A stretch of 64,000 nucleotides of DNA from Paenibacillus camerounensis (GTDB taxonomy: Bacteria; Bacillota; Bacilli; Paenibacillales; Paenibacillaceae). Shown here piece by piece: positions 43,622-53,605 of this stretch. The translations under genes and the position numbers were made by a program. Position 1 is the first letter of the stretch; each line of letters starts with the position of its first letter. The DNA is taken from the NCBI RefSeq assembly GCF_000723885.1, contig NZ_CCDG010000023.1, positions 41,347 through 105,346 of the forward strand. Direction: 5' to 3'. The notes beneath the pieces are model-generated. The model saw nothing but the letters and a program-made list of their open reading frames with translations. It made no database searches and had not been told where the DNA came from.

Positions 43622-43748
43622 CTTGGCGACACCTCCCGCACATGTACAATGAAACCGGTCTATGATGAGAACTACGGGTTCATGGTCCTTTTATTGTATG
43701 TGGGTTAGTGCCCAGAAGTGCATGTACGGGGGAAATAGGTACTGGCCT

Positions 43749-44522
43749 TTAGTTCAAATCCTCCTGCAGCTTATAACGGACCGCAAGGAAGCTGAACACA
43801 AGGATGACGATTACCGCAACCGCTGCCGTATGCAGGATATCTGCTGCATTATTGAAATCTTTTACCCGGACGATGGTGTTAATGAGCAGGTACTGCGACA
43901 GATGCAGGCCTTGGACCAGCGATTCCAGCGCAGACAGGGCCATGCCTGCCACATTCAATGCCAGAACAAATCCGGCGGTCAGACTGACCAGGAGATTTTT
44001 GACGACCATAACAATATAGAGTATTAGAATGGAGAACGCCCAGTGCAGCATAAATTGGCTGATCAGCAGCTTCATTAGGTACACAGGATCTCCAAGGCTG
44101 GTATTGTCAAAAAACAGCGTTCTCCCGATCCAGTCGGCAATAAGCATGGTCAGAAACAGCATAGCAACAAACGCTGCGAGCACCAGTATTTTTGAGCATA
44201 CCGAATGAATTCTGGCTCTGTGCATCGGGATGTAATTTTTATGAAAGCCTGAGCTGAATTCGCTTGTGTAGAAAAAAATGCTGAACACCGCAATGTACAC
44301 CAGCATCCAGGAAGGCGGCTGCGATATGGTGTATTGGATGAAATCACTCTCATTCAGGCTGCTGACCGAAATACCGCCCTTCTCCATCTCCTGGGCATAT
44401 TGCTTCGTCATAAAGATACCAAAGATTTGGAAGGCACAGAACACCAGAAGCAGCAGATACATTATCCGATTCCGCACAAAACGGTAGAAATCCATTCTCA
44501 GAATATTAAGCATGGTGTTCAC
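43749..44522 (-). CDS. ABC transporter permease (bacitracin/lantibiotic-immunity type)
   Basis: This 257-residue membrane protein starts MNTMLNILRMDFYRFVRNRIMYLLLLVFC. About six hydrophobic segments and a YISQPPSWMLVYIAVFSIFFYTSEFSSGFHKN stretch fit ABC-2-type permeases of NatB/BcrB-like systems. It overlaps the ATPase gene by 17 bases. With the RR/HK genes upstream it forms a four-gene unit of the type that senses and resists cell-envelope-active compounds. Such units can also serve self-protection, and its proximity to the biosynthetic island is noted but could be chance. Confidence 0.85.
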   Translation of the reverse strand: MNTMLNILRMDFYRFVRNRIMYLLLLVFCAFQIFGIFMTKQYAQEMEKGGISVSSLNESDFIQYTISQPPSWMLVYIAVFSIFFYTSEFSSGFHKNYIPMHRARIHSVCSKILVLAAFVAMLFLTMLIADWIGRTLFFDNTSLGDPVYLMKLLISQFMLHWAFSILILYIVMVVKNLLVSLTAGFVLALNVAGMALSALESLVQGLHLSQYLLINTIVRVKDFNNAADILHTAAVAVIVILVFSFLAVRYKLQEDLN

Positions 44523-45441
44523 CTGCTCTTTCTGTCCGTTCCAGGAAGTATTGCTCCAGGCTCTGCTTGTGCTTAGCTATGGAATCGACCATGACTCCAT
44601 GCTCAACCAGCACCTTCGTAATCTGGCGGATCGTGATATCCGTGTCATATACATACACATTCCGGCTGTCGATCACCTTATACCTCATAAGGTTCAGTTC
44701 CCGCTCCAGTACAGGAATTGCCGTCTTGGCTTCCTCTACGCTAATCTCGATCCGTTCCTCGCACTTATGCTGCAGTTCCTCCCTGGAGATCACCTCGACA
44801 ATCTCACCCTGATGGAGAATGGCATACTTGGATGCTATTTTGGACAGCTCCTCTAGAATGTGGCTGGAAATAAGGATCGTCAGACCTTTTTTGTTCAGCT
44901 CCAGAATCAGCTGTCTGATCTCCATAATCCCCTGCGGATCGAGACCGTTAATCGGCTCATCCAGAATCAGCACATCCGGGTTACCGAGCAGCGCGACTGC
45001 GATACCCAGCCGTTGCTTCATCCCCATGGAATACCCTTTCACTTTTATTGAACGGCTACCGTCCAGTCCTACCAGCTGCAATAATTCCTCTATTCTGGCG
45101 TTACTATCCTTAAGCCCATAAGCTATAGCCAGCAGCTTCAGATTCTCATAACCGGTTACATTCAGGTAAAGTCCCGGATTCTCAATCAGTACACCCATCC
45201 GTTCAAAAAAAGACTGGTCCCCGGCCGGAGCACGGTTAAAAAAATGCAGCTCGCCCGAGGTAGGATACACCAATCCGGATATCATCTTCAGCAGTGTCGA
45301 TTTGCCTGCACCGTTTTTACCGATGATGCCGACAATTTCACCCCTGTATATTTTGAGCTCTGCATTCAGCACGGCCGCTTTCGATTTATATCTTTTGGTA
45401 AGTCCGCAACATTCAATAATACAATCGGTCATGTTCTGCAC
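44506..45441 (-). CDS. ABC transporter ATP-binding protein
   Basis: This 311-residue ATPase has Walker A GIIGKNGAGKSTLLKMISG, signature GYSMGMKQRLGIAVALL, Walker B PDVLILDEPINGLDPQG, and the C-terminal tail of about 90 residues seen in BcrA/NatA-type proteins. It pairs with the permease at 43749-44522. The ORF begins MQNMTDCIIECC; a second ATG three codons on is possible. Confidence 0.92.
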   Translation of the reverse strand: MQNMTDCIIECCGLTKRYKSKAAVLNAELKIYRGEIVGIIGKNGAGKSTLLKMISGLVYPTSGELHFFNRAPAGDQSFFERMGVLIENPGLYLNVTGYENLKLLAIAYGLKDSNARIEELLQLVGLDGSRSIKVKGYSMGMKQRLGIAVALLGNPDVLILDEPINGLDPQGIMEIRQLILELNKKGLTILISSHILEELSKIASKYAILHQGEIVEVISREELQHKCEERIEISVEEAKTAIPVLERELNLMRYKVIDSRNVYVYDTDITIRQITKVLVEHGVMVDSIAKHKQSLEQYFLERTERAGEHHA

Positions 45442-45512
45442 CTCCTTAGCCTTAGGTTAACAGGATCACACTAAGACATCGCCAACAAAAGGTTAAGAAA
45501 TGTCAAAGCCGC

Positions 45513-46208
45513 TTATTTACTCAGCCTGAAGCCGATTCCCCAGATTGTATCGATGTAGGATTCGCTGTCGTACGGTTTGATTTTGCTGCGGATATTGCTG
45601 ATGTGCACGGTTACCGTTTTGTCCTCACCCATATAGAGCTCCTCCCATGCCAGCTCATATAGATCCTGCTTCGTGAACACCCGGCCGGGGTTCTTCACCA
45701 GCAGCTCAACGATCCGGTATTCCTGCCTGGTCAGGTTAAGCACCGTTCCGTGGACGGTCACACTATATGCGCCAGTATCCAGCAGCAGATTTTTATGCCG
45801 GAAAGCCTTCACCGGTTCGTCAGCGGTATTTCTCTGGATGTGGACATGAATCCGTGCAATCAGCTCCTCCAGCTCAAAGGGCTTGGTCACATAATCATCC
45901 GCTCCTAACGCGAACAGGTTCAGCTTATGGTCCAGCCCGTCCTTGGCCGAGAGAATAATCACCGGTATTGCGGATTTTAGCTCTTTGCGCAGGTAGTGCA
46001 TGAACTGTTCACCGGACAGTCCCGGCAGCATCAGATCCAGAACAATGAGCTGATACTCCTGCGCATCCAGATTCATTTTCCCCTCACTGCCCGAATAGGC
46101 CTGTGTGCATACAAAGCCTGCTGATGTAAGCCCGTCACGGATAATCCCGTTAATGTGTCCGTCATCCTCAATGATTAGAATCCGCCGTCCGCTTCCGTTC
46201 CCGCCCAT
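45513..46208 (-). CDS. OmpR-family response regulator
   Basis: This 231-residue regulator has a receiver domain ILIIEDDGHINGIIRDGL with the phosphorylated Asp in VLDLMLPGLSG, the switch Lys in YVTKPFELEEL, and a C-terminal winged helix (LTRQEYRIVELLVKNPGRVFTKQDLYELAW). The start ATG at 46208 follows AGAGGGGGAG ten bases upstream. It overlaps the histidine kinase gene by 41 bases. It probably controls the ABC transporter genes downstream. Confidence 0.95.
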   Translation of the reverse strand: MGGNGSGRRILIIEDDGHINGIIRDGLTSAGFVCTQAYSGSEGKMNLDAQEYQLIVLDLMLPGLSGEQFMHYLRKELKSAIPVIILSAKDGLDHKLNLFALGADDYVTKPFELEELIARIHVHIQRNTADEPVKAFRHKNLLLDTGAYSVTVHGTVLNLTRQEYRIVELLVKNPGRVFTKQDLYELAWEELYMGEDKTVTVHISNIRSKIKPYDSESYIDTIWGIGFRLSK

Positions 46209-47142
46209 TTGTATGTGTCTCCCCCTCTGCTGTTTTTTTGAACGCTGTAATGATGCTAAAAGTATCTCCCGTACATTCAGCCTCCGTATGCCCGTTCATC
46301 TTGCCCATCAGCGCTTGCACAATGGAGAGTCCGAGGCCGGATGAATGGCGGGTGCGTGACGGATCTTCTTTATAAAAGCGGGTGAATATCTGTCCGGCAT
46401 CTACCCTGCTGCCCGCTTTAAGCTGATTGGTGAAGCGTATACACAAGGTATCCTGACTATCCACATAAGTAACAGACAACGGACCTTGTCCATGTATGAA
46501 ATAATTGCTAATAATATTCGTGAATACCCGCTCAGCCGCATTAGGCTCCCCTATAACCGGAATGGGAAGCTCAGGCAGCTGAAGCTCCGGCTCATGCCCG
46601 CACTGGTTGAAATCATCAATACTCGTGAACAGGCTGCGCTTCAATACATCCATAATATCCAGAGAATTCAGTTCAATGGGATATTCGGGGTTCTGCAGCT
46701 TTGTATACAGGAACAGCTCATCCACCAGCTTAATAATCTGTTGTATTCTCGACTGGGCCAGCGTCACATACCGGTCCTTATCGGGCTGGGCTTCTGTCCG
46801 CAGTGCCAATTGAAGATAACCGTCAAGTGAAGTAAGCGGAGTTCTGATATCGTGGGACAGGCTGGTAATTGTGGCGTTGATCTGTTCATTTTTGCGGCTG
46901 AACTGCTGATCCACCTCCCGCTGGCGGTCCAGCAGGGCATTGCATTCCCGGACCAGACTGCCGATTTCCACCGGCTTTAACTGGGTGGAGATAAACTTGA
47001 ACGAATGATGCTCCAGAATGAACGACAGCTGATTGCCGATATTTCTGATCTGGCTTTTATAATGCAGCATATACACGGTCTGGAGTATTAATAACACTGA
47101 GAGTACCGCCAGAATAACAAGGATAAGATCACTTCCTTCCAT
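46168..47142 (-). CDS. Sensor histidine kinase
   Basis: A 324-residue kinase with one N-terminal membrane segment (LILVILAVLSVLLILQTVYML) and no extracellular domain. It has the H box SHDIRTPLTSLDGYLQLA, N box FTNIISNYFIHG and G box GLGLSIVQALM. Such short-input kinases commonly sense through an ABC transporter partner. The start is uncertain: a GTG at 47172 lengthens it by 10 residues and neither start has a clear ribosome site. Confidence 0.92.
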   Translation of the reverse strand: MEGSDLILVILAVLSVLLILQTVYMLHYKSQIRNIGNQLSFILEHHSFKFISTQLKPVEIGSLVRECNALLDRQREVDQQFSRKNEQINATITSLSHDIRTPLTSLDGYLQLALRTEAQPDKDRYVTLAQSRIQQIIKLVDELFLYTKLQNPEYPIELNSLDIMDVLKRSLFTSIDDFNQCGHEPELQLPELPIPVIGEPNAAERVFTNIISNYFIHGQGPLSVTYVDSQDTLCIRFTNQLKAGSRVDAGQIFTRFYKEDPSRTRHSSGLGLSIVQALMGKMNGHTEAECTGDTFSIITAFKKTAEGETHTNGRERKRTADSNH

Positions 47143-47173
47143 ATAAATATCATTATATAACGTGAGCAGCACA

Positions 47174-47219
47174 AAATCCCCGTCAAACCTCCACTACTGT
47201 GGACGGCTGACAGGGATTT
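47174..47219 (-). terminator. Terminator of the sugar-binding protein operon
   Basis: AAATCCC(C)GTCA and TGAC(A)GGGATTT pair around a 22-base loop; in the minus sense the stem is followed by TTTTG. It lies just after the 47261 gene. Confidence 0.65.
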
Positions 47220-47260
47220 ATCGCGATATGTTTATTCAGTCATGCTATGCCTTACAGGTC

Positions 47261-48886
47261 TTAACGGAACTTGCCTGCATCGATTGCGGCCTGCTTCTCG
47301 TCAAGGATTTCCTGGTAACCTGCATTCAGGAATGTTTCTTTGGCTTCAGCATAGACGGCATCGAATTCAGCTTCAGGAGCCAGTACAGTCTTCACGTACA
47401 GATCCTGGAACAGGGAGTTCAGATCGGCTTTGTACTCATTCGTTTTTTCAAGAACAGTGGTGAACATGGCATCCGGTGTACGGAATTCAGCGGCTTCGTC
47501 ATAGTATTTCACCATTTCTTCAGCCAGATGCTCGTAGCCTGCCGGGGACCAGTTACGCATATTGGATTTCAGCGTCTTCTCGGCATCCGGATATTGAGCA
47601 ATTTCAGTTACCAGAGCCCAGTAGTCTTTGTTGTTGTTCTGAGCAAGTACAGATTCGCCCTTGTAATCAGGGTTCTTCACTGCAATACCTTCTGCGTCAA
47701 GCGTATAGTTCTCGCCTTCTACACCGTTCTGGAATTTGAACAGGTTCTCCGGCTGGCTCAGCCATTCCAGATACATCCATACAGCAGCACGTTCTTGGGC
47801 TGATGTTTCATAGTTGATCCCCATGATGAAGCCGAACGGCCAGTAGGCACGCTGCTGTGGCTTATTGCCTTCCGGTACCAATGCATAAGTAGGGATTACA
47901 GCAAATTCCGCTTCCGGATTGTTAGCCATTGTAGCTGCGAAGACGTCAGCGTTGTTGGTCAGATAGGTTGCATAAGTACCTGTTTTGCCGGCAACAAATT
48001 CAGCTTTTACCTTGTTATCGTCGCTGCGAAGGTAGAATTCTTTATCGATCAGGCCATTGTTGTACTGATAGTTCATATTGCGCAGGAACTTCTCGGTATC
48101 TGCGGTTGTGAAGTCAGCCACACTCAGATCAGAATACAGCGCACGGTATTCAGGATCAACCGGCCATTCACGGAAGGCGTAGCTGTAGTTGAAGCTGTTC
48201 TGGATCAGGTTACCGGCGGTTACACCCAGTCCGGCTTCCTTCCATTTCACCAGCATTTCATTGTACTTCTCAAGGGACGTCAGGTCTTCCACCTTCATGC
48301 CGACCTTCTCTACCCAGTCCTTGCGGATCATGTTGACGAAGTTATCTGCTTCAGGACGTGCAGCGAAGAAGAAGATGTTCTGGTCATCTACTGTACCGTA
48401 CTGCTGGATGGTTTCACCCATATTTGCCCAGTAAGTAGGAGCATAATTTTCTATTTCTTCATAATTAAGCGGCTGCATAACATCCTCGCCGTAATAAGTC
48501 AGCGCCTGCGGCATATCGTAGTGGAAAAGAATGTCCGGAGCCTTGTGTGAAGCGAGCAGCTGCTCATAATCGGTTACTTCACTGCTGCGGGTAATTGGAA
48601 TAAAGTTGACCTCGATGTTGTTCTTATCACCGAATTCGGACTGAACCCAGCGGGTGTAGTAGTTGTCTGTTACATTCCAGCCTTCGAACGCACGCTCATA
48701 GACTGGAATATCAATCTTAACCTTCTCAGGGAAGCCCTGTGAATAATCGGCGAACTCGCCGTCAGCCAGGTTGTTGGCTGGTGTGTTGCCGCTTCCTGCA
48801 TTCTTGTCATTACCGGAACAACCGGCAAGTAAACCGGCTGTCAAGACAGTTGCCATCATTAAGGATACATAACCCTTTTTGTTCAT
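47261..48886 (-). CDS. Extracellular solute-binding lipoprotein (carbohydrate ABC type)
   Basis: A 541-residue protein with a lipoprotein signal (LTAGLLAGC, lipobox LAGC near residue 23), then a Ser/Asn/Gly-rich linker. The body fits large family-1-type binding proteins used by Paenibacillus for oligosaccharides. It is followed in the transcription order by nothing but a terminator and preceded by two permease genes. Confidence 0.93.
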   Translation of the reverse strand: MNKKGYVSLMMATVLTAGLLAGCSGNDKNAGSGNTPANNLADGEFADYSQGFPEKVKIDIPVYERAFEGWNVTDNYYTRWVQSEFGDKNNIEVNFIPITRSSEVTDYEQLLASHKAPDILFHYDMPQALTYYGEDVMQPLNYEEIENYAPTYWANMGETIQQYGTVDDQNIFFFAARPEADNFVNMIRKDWVEKVGMKVEDLTSLEKYNEMLVKWKEAGLGVTAGNLIQNSFNYSYAFREWPVDPEYRALYSDLSVADFTTADTEKFLRNMNYQYNNGLIDKEFYLRSDDNKVKAEFVAGKTGTYATYLTNNADVFAATMANNPEAEFAVIPTYALVPEGNKPQQRAYWPFGFIMGINYETSAQERAAVWMYLEWLSQPENLFKFQNGVEGENYTLDAEGIAVKNPDYKGESVLAQNNNKDYWALVTEIAQYPDAEKTLKSNMRNWSPAGYEHLAEEMVKYYDEAAEFRTPDAMFTTVLEKTNEYKADLNSLFQDLYVKTVLAPEAEFDAVYAEAKETFLNAGYQEILDEKQAAIDAGKFR

Positions 48887-48949
48887 TGTAATACCCCCAT
48901 TTTGAATTTTCGGACTGTATAACTGCTGCTTTGCTAGCGGAATTCACCA

Positions 48950-49849
48950 CTACTCTTTGACTGCGCCAAGCATCGTACCCTGAACAAAGTATTTCTGGAC
49001 AAACGGATATACGCAGAGAATAGGTATGGTAGCAAAGACTACGACCGACGCTTTAAGAACTTCCGGATTACTGAGTGTTACTGTAGTGGCCTCCAGCTGG
49101 AAGCTTTCGCTGGCCTGGATAACCAGATAATACAGCTTGAGCTGCAGCGGACGCAGGTCAGTGGCATGCTTGATATAGAACAGAGCGTCCTGATAGGCGT
49201 TCCAGCGGCCAACTGCGTAGAAGAGTGACAGTGTAGCGATAATTGGCTTGGAGAGCGGAATCACAATGCTCCAGAGAATCCGGAAATGTCCGGCGCCGTC
49301 GATCCGCGCAGATTCTTCCAGACTCACCGGAATACTGCTTGTCAGTGACGTCTTCATAATCAGCAGGTTAAAAGCACTGAAGGATAGCGGCAGAACCAGT
49401 GACCAGATCGTATCCATCAGACCCAGATTGTTAATGTTCATGTAATCCGGGATAATCCCTCCACTGAAGTACATGGTGAACAGGAAGATAAAGGTGATGA
49501 CCCGGCGGCCCTTAAATTGGGCTCTGGACAGCGGATAAGCTGCGCAGATGGTCAGGACCATCCCCAGCACGGTGAACATTACGGTTACAATTACCGAAAT
49601 GTACAAGGAGCGGAGAATACTTGCATCAGCAAAAATTTTGCTGTATGCGTCCAGAGTGAAGCCCTTCGGCCACAGGAATACCTGGTTGGCAATGACATAG
49701 GAGTCACCGCTCATGGACTTCGATAACACATGCAGGAACGGTAATAAACAAGCAAGTGAGAATAGAATAATAACGAATTTGATTAGAATATCCCAGATAT
49801 CAAAACGACCTTTACTTTGTGCGGCAGCGTTGCCGGTTGATGCGCTCAT
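48950..49849 (-). CDS. Carbohydrate ABC permease, LplC/YtcP type
   Basis: A 299-residue inner-membrane protein with six hydrophobic segments and the EAA-like loop SLEESARIDGAGHFRILWSIVIPLSKP. It ends in VQKYFVQGTMLGAVKE, typical of the second permease of such transporters. It follows the first permease gene by 15 bases. Confidence 0.93.
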   Translation of the reverse strand: MSASTGNAAAQSKGRFDIWDILIKFVIILFSLACLLPFLHVLSKSMSGDSYVIANQVFLWPKGFTLDAYSKIFADASILRSLYISVIVTVMFTVLGMVLTICAAYPLSRAQFKGRRVITFIFLFTMYFSGGIIPDYMNINNLGLMDTIWSLVLPLSFSAFNLLIMKTSLTSSIPVSLEESARIDGAGHFRILWSIVIPLSKPIIATLSLFYAVGRWNAYQDALFYIKHATDLRPLQLKLYYLVIQASESFQLEATTVTLSNPEVLKASVVVFATIPILCVYPFVQKYFVQGTMLGAVKE

Positions 49850-49864
49850 CGGGTTCTCTCCTTT

Positions 49865-50818
49865 CTATAAAATGCCGTCTTCGCCAAGTTTTTTGGCAAT
49901 GCGGTCAGCTGCAATTACAAGAATTATTCCGATTACGGACTGGAATAATCCAACCGCTGTCGCCCGGCTGAAGTTACCGGATTCGATCCCCCAACGATAC
50001 ACCAGCACCGGTATGGTCGTTGTGAACTCTGTGGTGGCCCTATTTTGCAATGACCAGATGCGCTCGAACGAGCCTTCCATAACTTTTCCGAGATTCATGA
50101 TAAGCAGCGTTACTATGGTTGCACGGATGGATGGAATGGTAATATTCCATACCTTTCTCCAGCGTCCGGCCCCATCGACCGTTGCCGCTTCATACATTTC
50201 CGGATTGATACCGCTGATCGAAGCCAGGTAGATGATTGTTCCCCAGCCCATACTCTGCCATACCCCGATGGCCAGATAGCTGACCAGCCAGTTCGTATCC
50301 TCTTGAAGGAATGGCACCCGGTTACCGCCCATCAGTTCAATCAAGTTGTTGACAACCCCGTTACCTTCACTAAGCAGCTGATACGCAATAGCCCCGATAA
50401 TAACCCAGGACAAGAAGTGAGGCAGATACAGCAGGGTCTGGTTGATGCGTTTGAACTTGACACTTTTGACTTCATTCAGCATCAGGGCCAGTATGATCGG
50501 CATCGTGAAGCTGAATATGAGATCAAGAACGTTGAGCAGCAGTGTATTGCGGATCGCTTTTGTGAAATCAGGCTTGGAGAAAATATCCTGGAATATTTGG
50601 AAGCCGACCCACTCACTGCCCCAGAAGCCTCTTGCGATCTTATAATCCTTAAAAGCGATTACAAGCCCGGCCATCGGGAAGTATTTGAATACGATTACAA
50701 AAGCCAGCGGAATCGCTACAAGCAAGTAGAGCTGCCAGTCGCGCTGTAAAAAACCGAAGCGCGAATTCTTTCTTAGTAGAGCATTTTGATTTGTCTTTGA
50801 AGCGTTTGCAACTTTCAA
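49865..50818 (-). CDS. Carbohydrate ABC permease, LplB type
   Basis: A 317-residue membrane protein with YFPMAGLVIAFKDYKIARGFWGSEWVGFQIF and the EAA loop PEMYEAATVDGAGRWRKVWNITIPSIRATI, both hallmarks of LplB-type permeases. It is the first gene of the transport operon; a cre-like site lies about 175 bases upstream. No ATPase is encoded here, as usual for these operons, which use a shared ATPase. Confidence 0.93.
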   Translation of the reverse strand: MKVANASKTNQNALLRKNSRFGFLQRDWQLYLLVAIPLAFVIVFKYFPMAGLVIAFKDYKIARGFWGSEWVGFQIFQDIFSKPDFTKAIRNTLLLNVLDLIFSFTMPIILALMLNEVKSVKFKRINQTLLYLPHFLSWVIIGAIAYQLLSEGNGVVNNLIELMGGNRVPFLQEDTNWLVSYLAIGVWQSMGWGTIIYLASISGINPEMYEAATVDGAGRWRKVWNITIPSIRATIVTLLIMNLGKVMEGSFERIWSLQNRATTEFTTTIPVLVYRWGIESGNFSRATAVGLFQSVIGIILVIAADRIAKKLGEDGIL

Positions 50819-50992
50819 AATCTCACCTCCTGCACCATTTCATCTCTGCACCGGATATGTTGACCGGCTCGACTTCTATGCTAGCCCCATTGTCCGCTTT
50901 TGAAAACAATGAGTAATGCTGCTCGCCATCAAAACTGATAGAATCGCGGTTTTAAAGGGCTTTCAGAGGGGTGAATGATCATTTTTGATAGG

Positions 50993-51006
50993 CTAAAACG
51001 TTTTCA
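50993..51006 (-). promoter_or_regulatory. CcpA cre-like site
   Basis: Minus sense TGAAAACGTTTTAG fits 12 of 14 positions of TGWAANCGNTNWCA. It lies between the regulator gene and the transport operon and suggests catabolite control. Confidence 0.4.
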
Positions 51007-51027
51007 TTAACATATATTCACAATAGA

Positions 51028-51074
51028 AAAACGGCCATGAGCCGTCTCCTAGGAGCCTTTACTCTTGGCCGTTT
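51028..51074 (-). terminator. Terminator overlapping end of the AraC-type sensor gene
   Basis: AAAACGGCCA and TGGCCGTTTT form a stem in which one arm is part of the coding 3' end. In the minus sense it ends GGCCGTTTTTC. Confidence 0.7.
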
Positions 51075-53322
51075 TGTAGCTGCTTGGCGGCATGCCCTCA
51101 TACTTGCGGAAGAACCGGTTAAAGCTTTGAACATTATAATAGCCTACCTCAGCAGCAACCTGCTTAATTGTCAGATCCGTATCGAGCAGCAGCTCCTTGG
51201 CTTTATCAATCCGCAGCTGGTTCAGATAGTCGATCATGCTTTTCCCGGTCAGCTCATAGACGATCTTGCGCATGTAGGAGTAGCTGATTCCGAATTCGGT
51301 GCTCATATCCTTCAGGACAATCTCTTCTTTATAATGATCCTTCAGGTATTGGATGACCCGTTCCCCGTGATTGGTCTCGCCGGTGCCGCGGTCCAGGTTC
51401 TGGATAATCTCCCGGAACAACGCCTGCAGATAATTCTCCAGCTCATCCAGTGTATCCATCGCAGCCAGCACGCTGTAAATATCACCCTTCCCCATGACTG
51501 TTCTACCCGTACTGATATGATTCTCACGCAGATGCTTAATCGTTGTGCCGATCAGCTGGTGATAGATAAACATGATATTATCGTAGGAAATGTGCTGTTC
51601 TGTGCTAATCTGGCTGCGGATATTCTCCAGCTCATTGAATATACCATCCAGGTCTCCGGCATCCAGAAAGTTGAGAATCCTCCGCTCGCTGTTCTCGGAA
51701 TCCAAATATTTGCGGCTGTGCTCTTCTTCCTCCTGCCAGTACATTATGCTCCCTGCACCCTTGATAATCCGCTGCTTGATTAATTCCATTGCCTCAAGCA
51801 GCCGCTCGGCAACCATTTCAGGTGCATCTGCCACCTCGCTGACGGCAATGGTGACTGTATGCTCCAGCAGCTCAAGCGATTCATCGCGGATAGACTCCAG
51901 CGCCTGCTGAATCAGGATATTGCTGCATTCATCCTCACCGGAAGCAAAATTCAGCACAATGACGATACAGCCGTCGGTATGATATACAGAATGGGCCACT
52001 ATCCCTTCCGGAAACAGGCTTTCGTATTTCGTATTGAGCAGATAACGGTGGTAGCTGCGGGTTTCGACATTAGTATTACCGACATATACCCTGTACCGGT
52101 CGATGGAGACAACAGCCACCCGGTAGTTGGCCTCCGGAAAAACCTCAGCAATCCGCGGCGGGATCTCCCCGCGCAGCAGGCGGTGAACTGCAAAGCTGCG
52201 CGTATCCTCTTCGCGCTCCTGCAGCAGCCGGAACAGGCCTTCCTCCTCCTCCTGCATCCGTTTGAACGCCATGTCCAGGAAGGCAAGCTCATTTCTGTTT
52301 CTGCTGGCGATCTCCAAACCGCTTTTGGAGCGGATATTACTCACCAGCTGTCTGAGCGGCCTTGACAGCCAGGTTGCAAGAACCACTGCCAGTACCGTTC
52401 CCAGCACAATAATAGCTCCGGTAAGCAAAATAATATTGCTCTGCATCTCGCGTGATTCAGCCATCAGCTCATCCATTGAGCTCCAGCTGACATTCCACCA
52501 GCCGGATAATGCAGACCGGCTCCACGCGTAAACCATCCGGTTACCGTCCAGCTCACGGAATGTATAGCCTTCATCCGAAGCCTGATTCAGGATTTCCTGT
52601 ACAAAAGGCAGCTCGAAGCCTTCTGTCAGCAGCAGTGACTTATCACTGTGCGAGATTACTTTTCCGTCTGCCCCCAGCAGCAGGGAGCTGCTGCCCTCTG
52701 CTTCCGCCGTATTCAGATATTTGCCGACCTGGCTCTCCTTCATGTTGACGACAATCAATCCGCTTGTCGGAGAGGACAGGCGGTTGAGCGGATAGACATA
52801 GGACACAACATGTTCACCAGAGGCCAGCCTGCGCGGAACCCATACCCCGCTGATTCCTCTCTGGTCCTTAAGGGCTTCCGTTGTCCAGCTCATCGGCTCG
52901 TAACGTTCCAGCGTCGTGATAGCGTTATCAGTAGAAATTACATAATCAGAATCTGTCAGATAAAAATAGGAAGAGCTCACTCCGTCAACACGCCGGTTTA
53001 AGTTCAGCAGCTCATTCATTACAGACTTGGCCTTAGTGTAGTTAGAGTAGCTGGAGTTCACCTCATTGTAGGTCTCGAATCCGCGGATCGGTTCAAATAC
53101 GTTGGCTGCAGCCAGGCGCGCCGTGTCCTGGGCCAGATTGGCCAGGGCATTCTCGTTCAGCTTACGGTTGGCGTTCAGTCCTGCTAATGCAGATTCACCG
53201 ATGGCTGCCTCTGAATTTTCTATGATCTGAGCTCCGCTATACCACGTCAGGATGGCTGTCGGTATGGCCATTATGCAGAATAGAATTACGGCCAGCTGCA
53301 GCATCATCGGTATTTTCTTCAT
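51049..53322 (-). CDS. Membrane-bound AraC-family sensor-regulator (YesN-like)
   Basis: A 757-residue protein. Two membrane segments (about residues 5-25 and 290-310) enclose a Cache-like extracellular domain. The C-terminus is an AraC DNA-binding domain: LKDMSTEFGISYSYMRKIVYELTG and TIKQVAAEVGYYNVQSFNRFFRKYEGMPPSSYK. A long middle region links them. I start at the ATG at 53322, six bases after GGGGGA; the upstream frame has no ribosome site. It probably activates the adjacent sugar transport operon. Confidence 0.9.
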   Translation of the reverse strand: MKKIPMMLQLAVILFCIMAIPTAILTWYSGAQIIENSEAAIGESALAGLNANRKLNENALANLAQDTARLAAANVFEPIRGFETYNEVNSSYSNYTKAKSVMNELLNLNRRVDGVSSSYFYLTDSDYVISTDNAITTLERYEPMSWTTEALKDQRGISGVWVPRRLASGEHVVSYVYPLNRLSSPTSGLIVVNMKESQVGKYLNTAEAEGSSSLLLGADGKVISHSDKSLLLTEGFELPFVQEILNQASDEGYTFRELDGNRMVYAWSRSALSGWWNVSWSSMDELMAESREMQSNIILLTGAIIVLGTVLAVVLATWLSRPLRQLVSNIRSKSGLEIASRNRNELAFLDMAFKRMQEEEEGLFRLLQEREEDTRSFAVHRLLRGEIPPRIAEVFPEANYRVAVVSIDRYRVYVGNTNVETRSYHRYLLNTKYESLFPEGIVAHSVYHTDGCIVIVLNFASGEDECSNILIQQALESIRDESLELLEHTVTIAVSEVADAPEMVAERLLEAMELIKQRIIKGAGSIMYWQEEEEHSRKYLDSENSERRILNFLDAGDLDGIFNELENIRSQISTEQHISYDNIMFIYHQLIGTTIKHLRENHISTGRTVMGKGDIYSVLAAMDTLDELENYLQALFREIIQNLDRGTGETNHGERVIQYLKDHYKEEIVLKDMSTEFGISYSYMRKIVYELTGKSMIDYLNQLRIDKAKELLLDTDLTIKQVAAEVGYYNVQSFNRFFRKYEGMPPSSYKTAKSKGS

Positions 53323-53343
53323 TGCATGTCCCCCTATTAACTC

Positions 53344-53357
53344 TGTAAACGTTATCA
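53344..53357 (-). promoter_or_regulatory. CcpA cre-like site
   Basis: Minus sense TGATAACGTTTACA matches 13 of 14 positions of the cre consensus and lies just before the ribosome site of the sensor-regulator gene. Confidence 0.55.
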
Positions 53358-53566
53358 AATTAAACAGAGAAGCCCTCATGCAACGGGCTTCTCTGCTAAT
53401 CATTTTCTAAATTCAGGAGAGTATCGGATGCATGGAATCATGTGCGTATATGAAAATTTCATCTGTTTATAGAGATCACTTGTAGCTATGATAACACAAA
53501 ATATAGGATTCAGTCCTGTTATTTGCTCAGGAAATGTCGAACTTTGTTTACTGTTCACAGGAATGA

Positions 53567-53594
53567 TAAAGAGCCACCCCTTAAGGTGGCTCTT
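53567..53594 (-). terminator. Terminator of the PTS/mannosidase operon
   Basis: AAGAGCCACC and GGTGGCTCTT form a perfect 10-base stem with a six-base loop, followed by TTATC in the minus sense, just after the 53606 gene. Confidence 0.75.
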
Positions 53595-53605
53595 CTGAAT
53601 ATACA

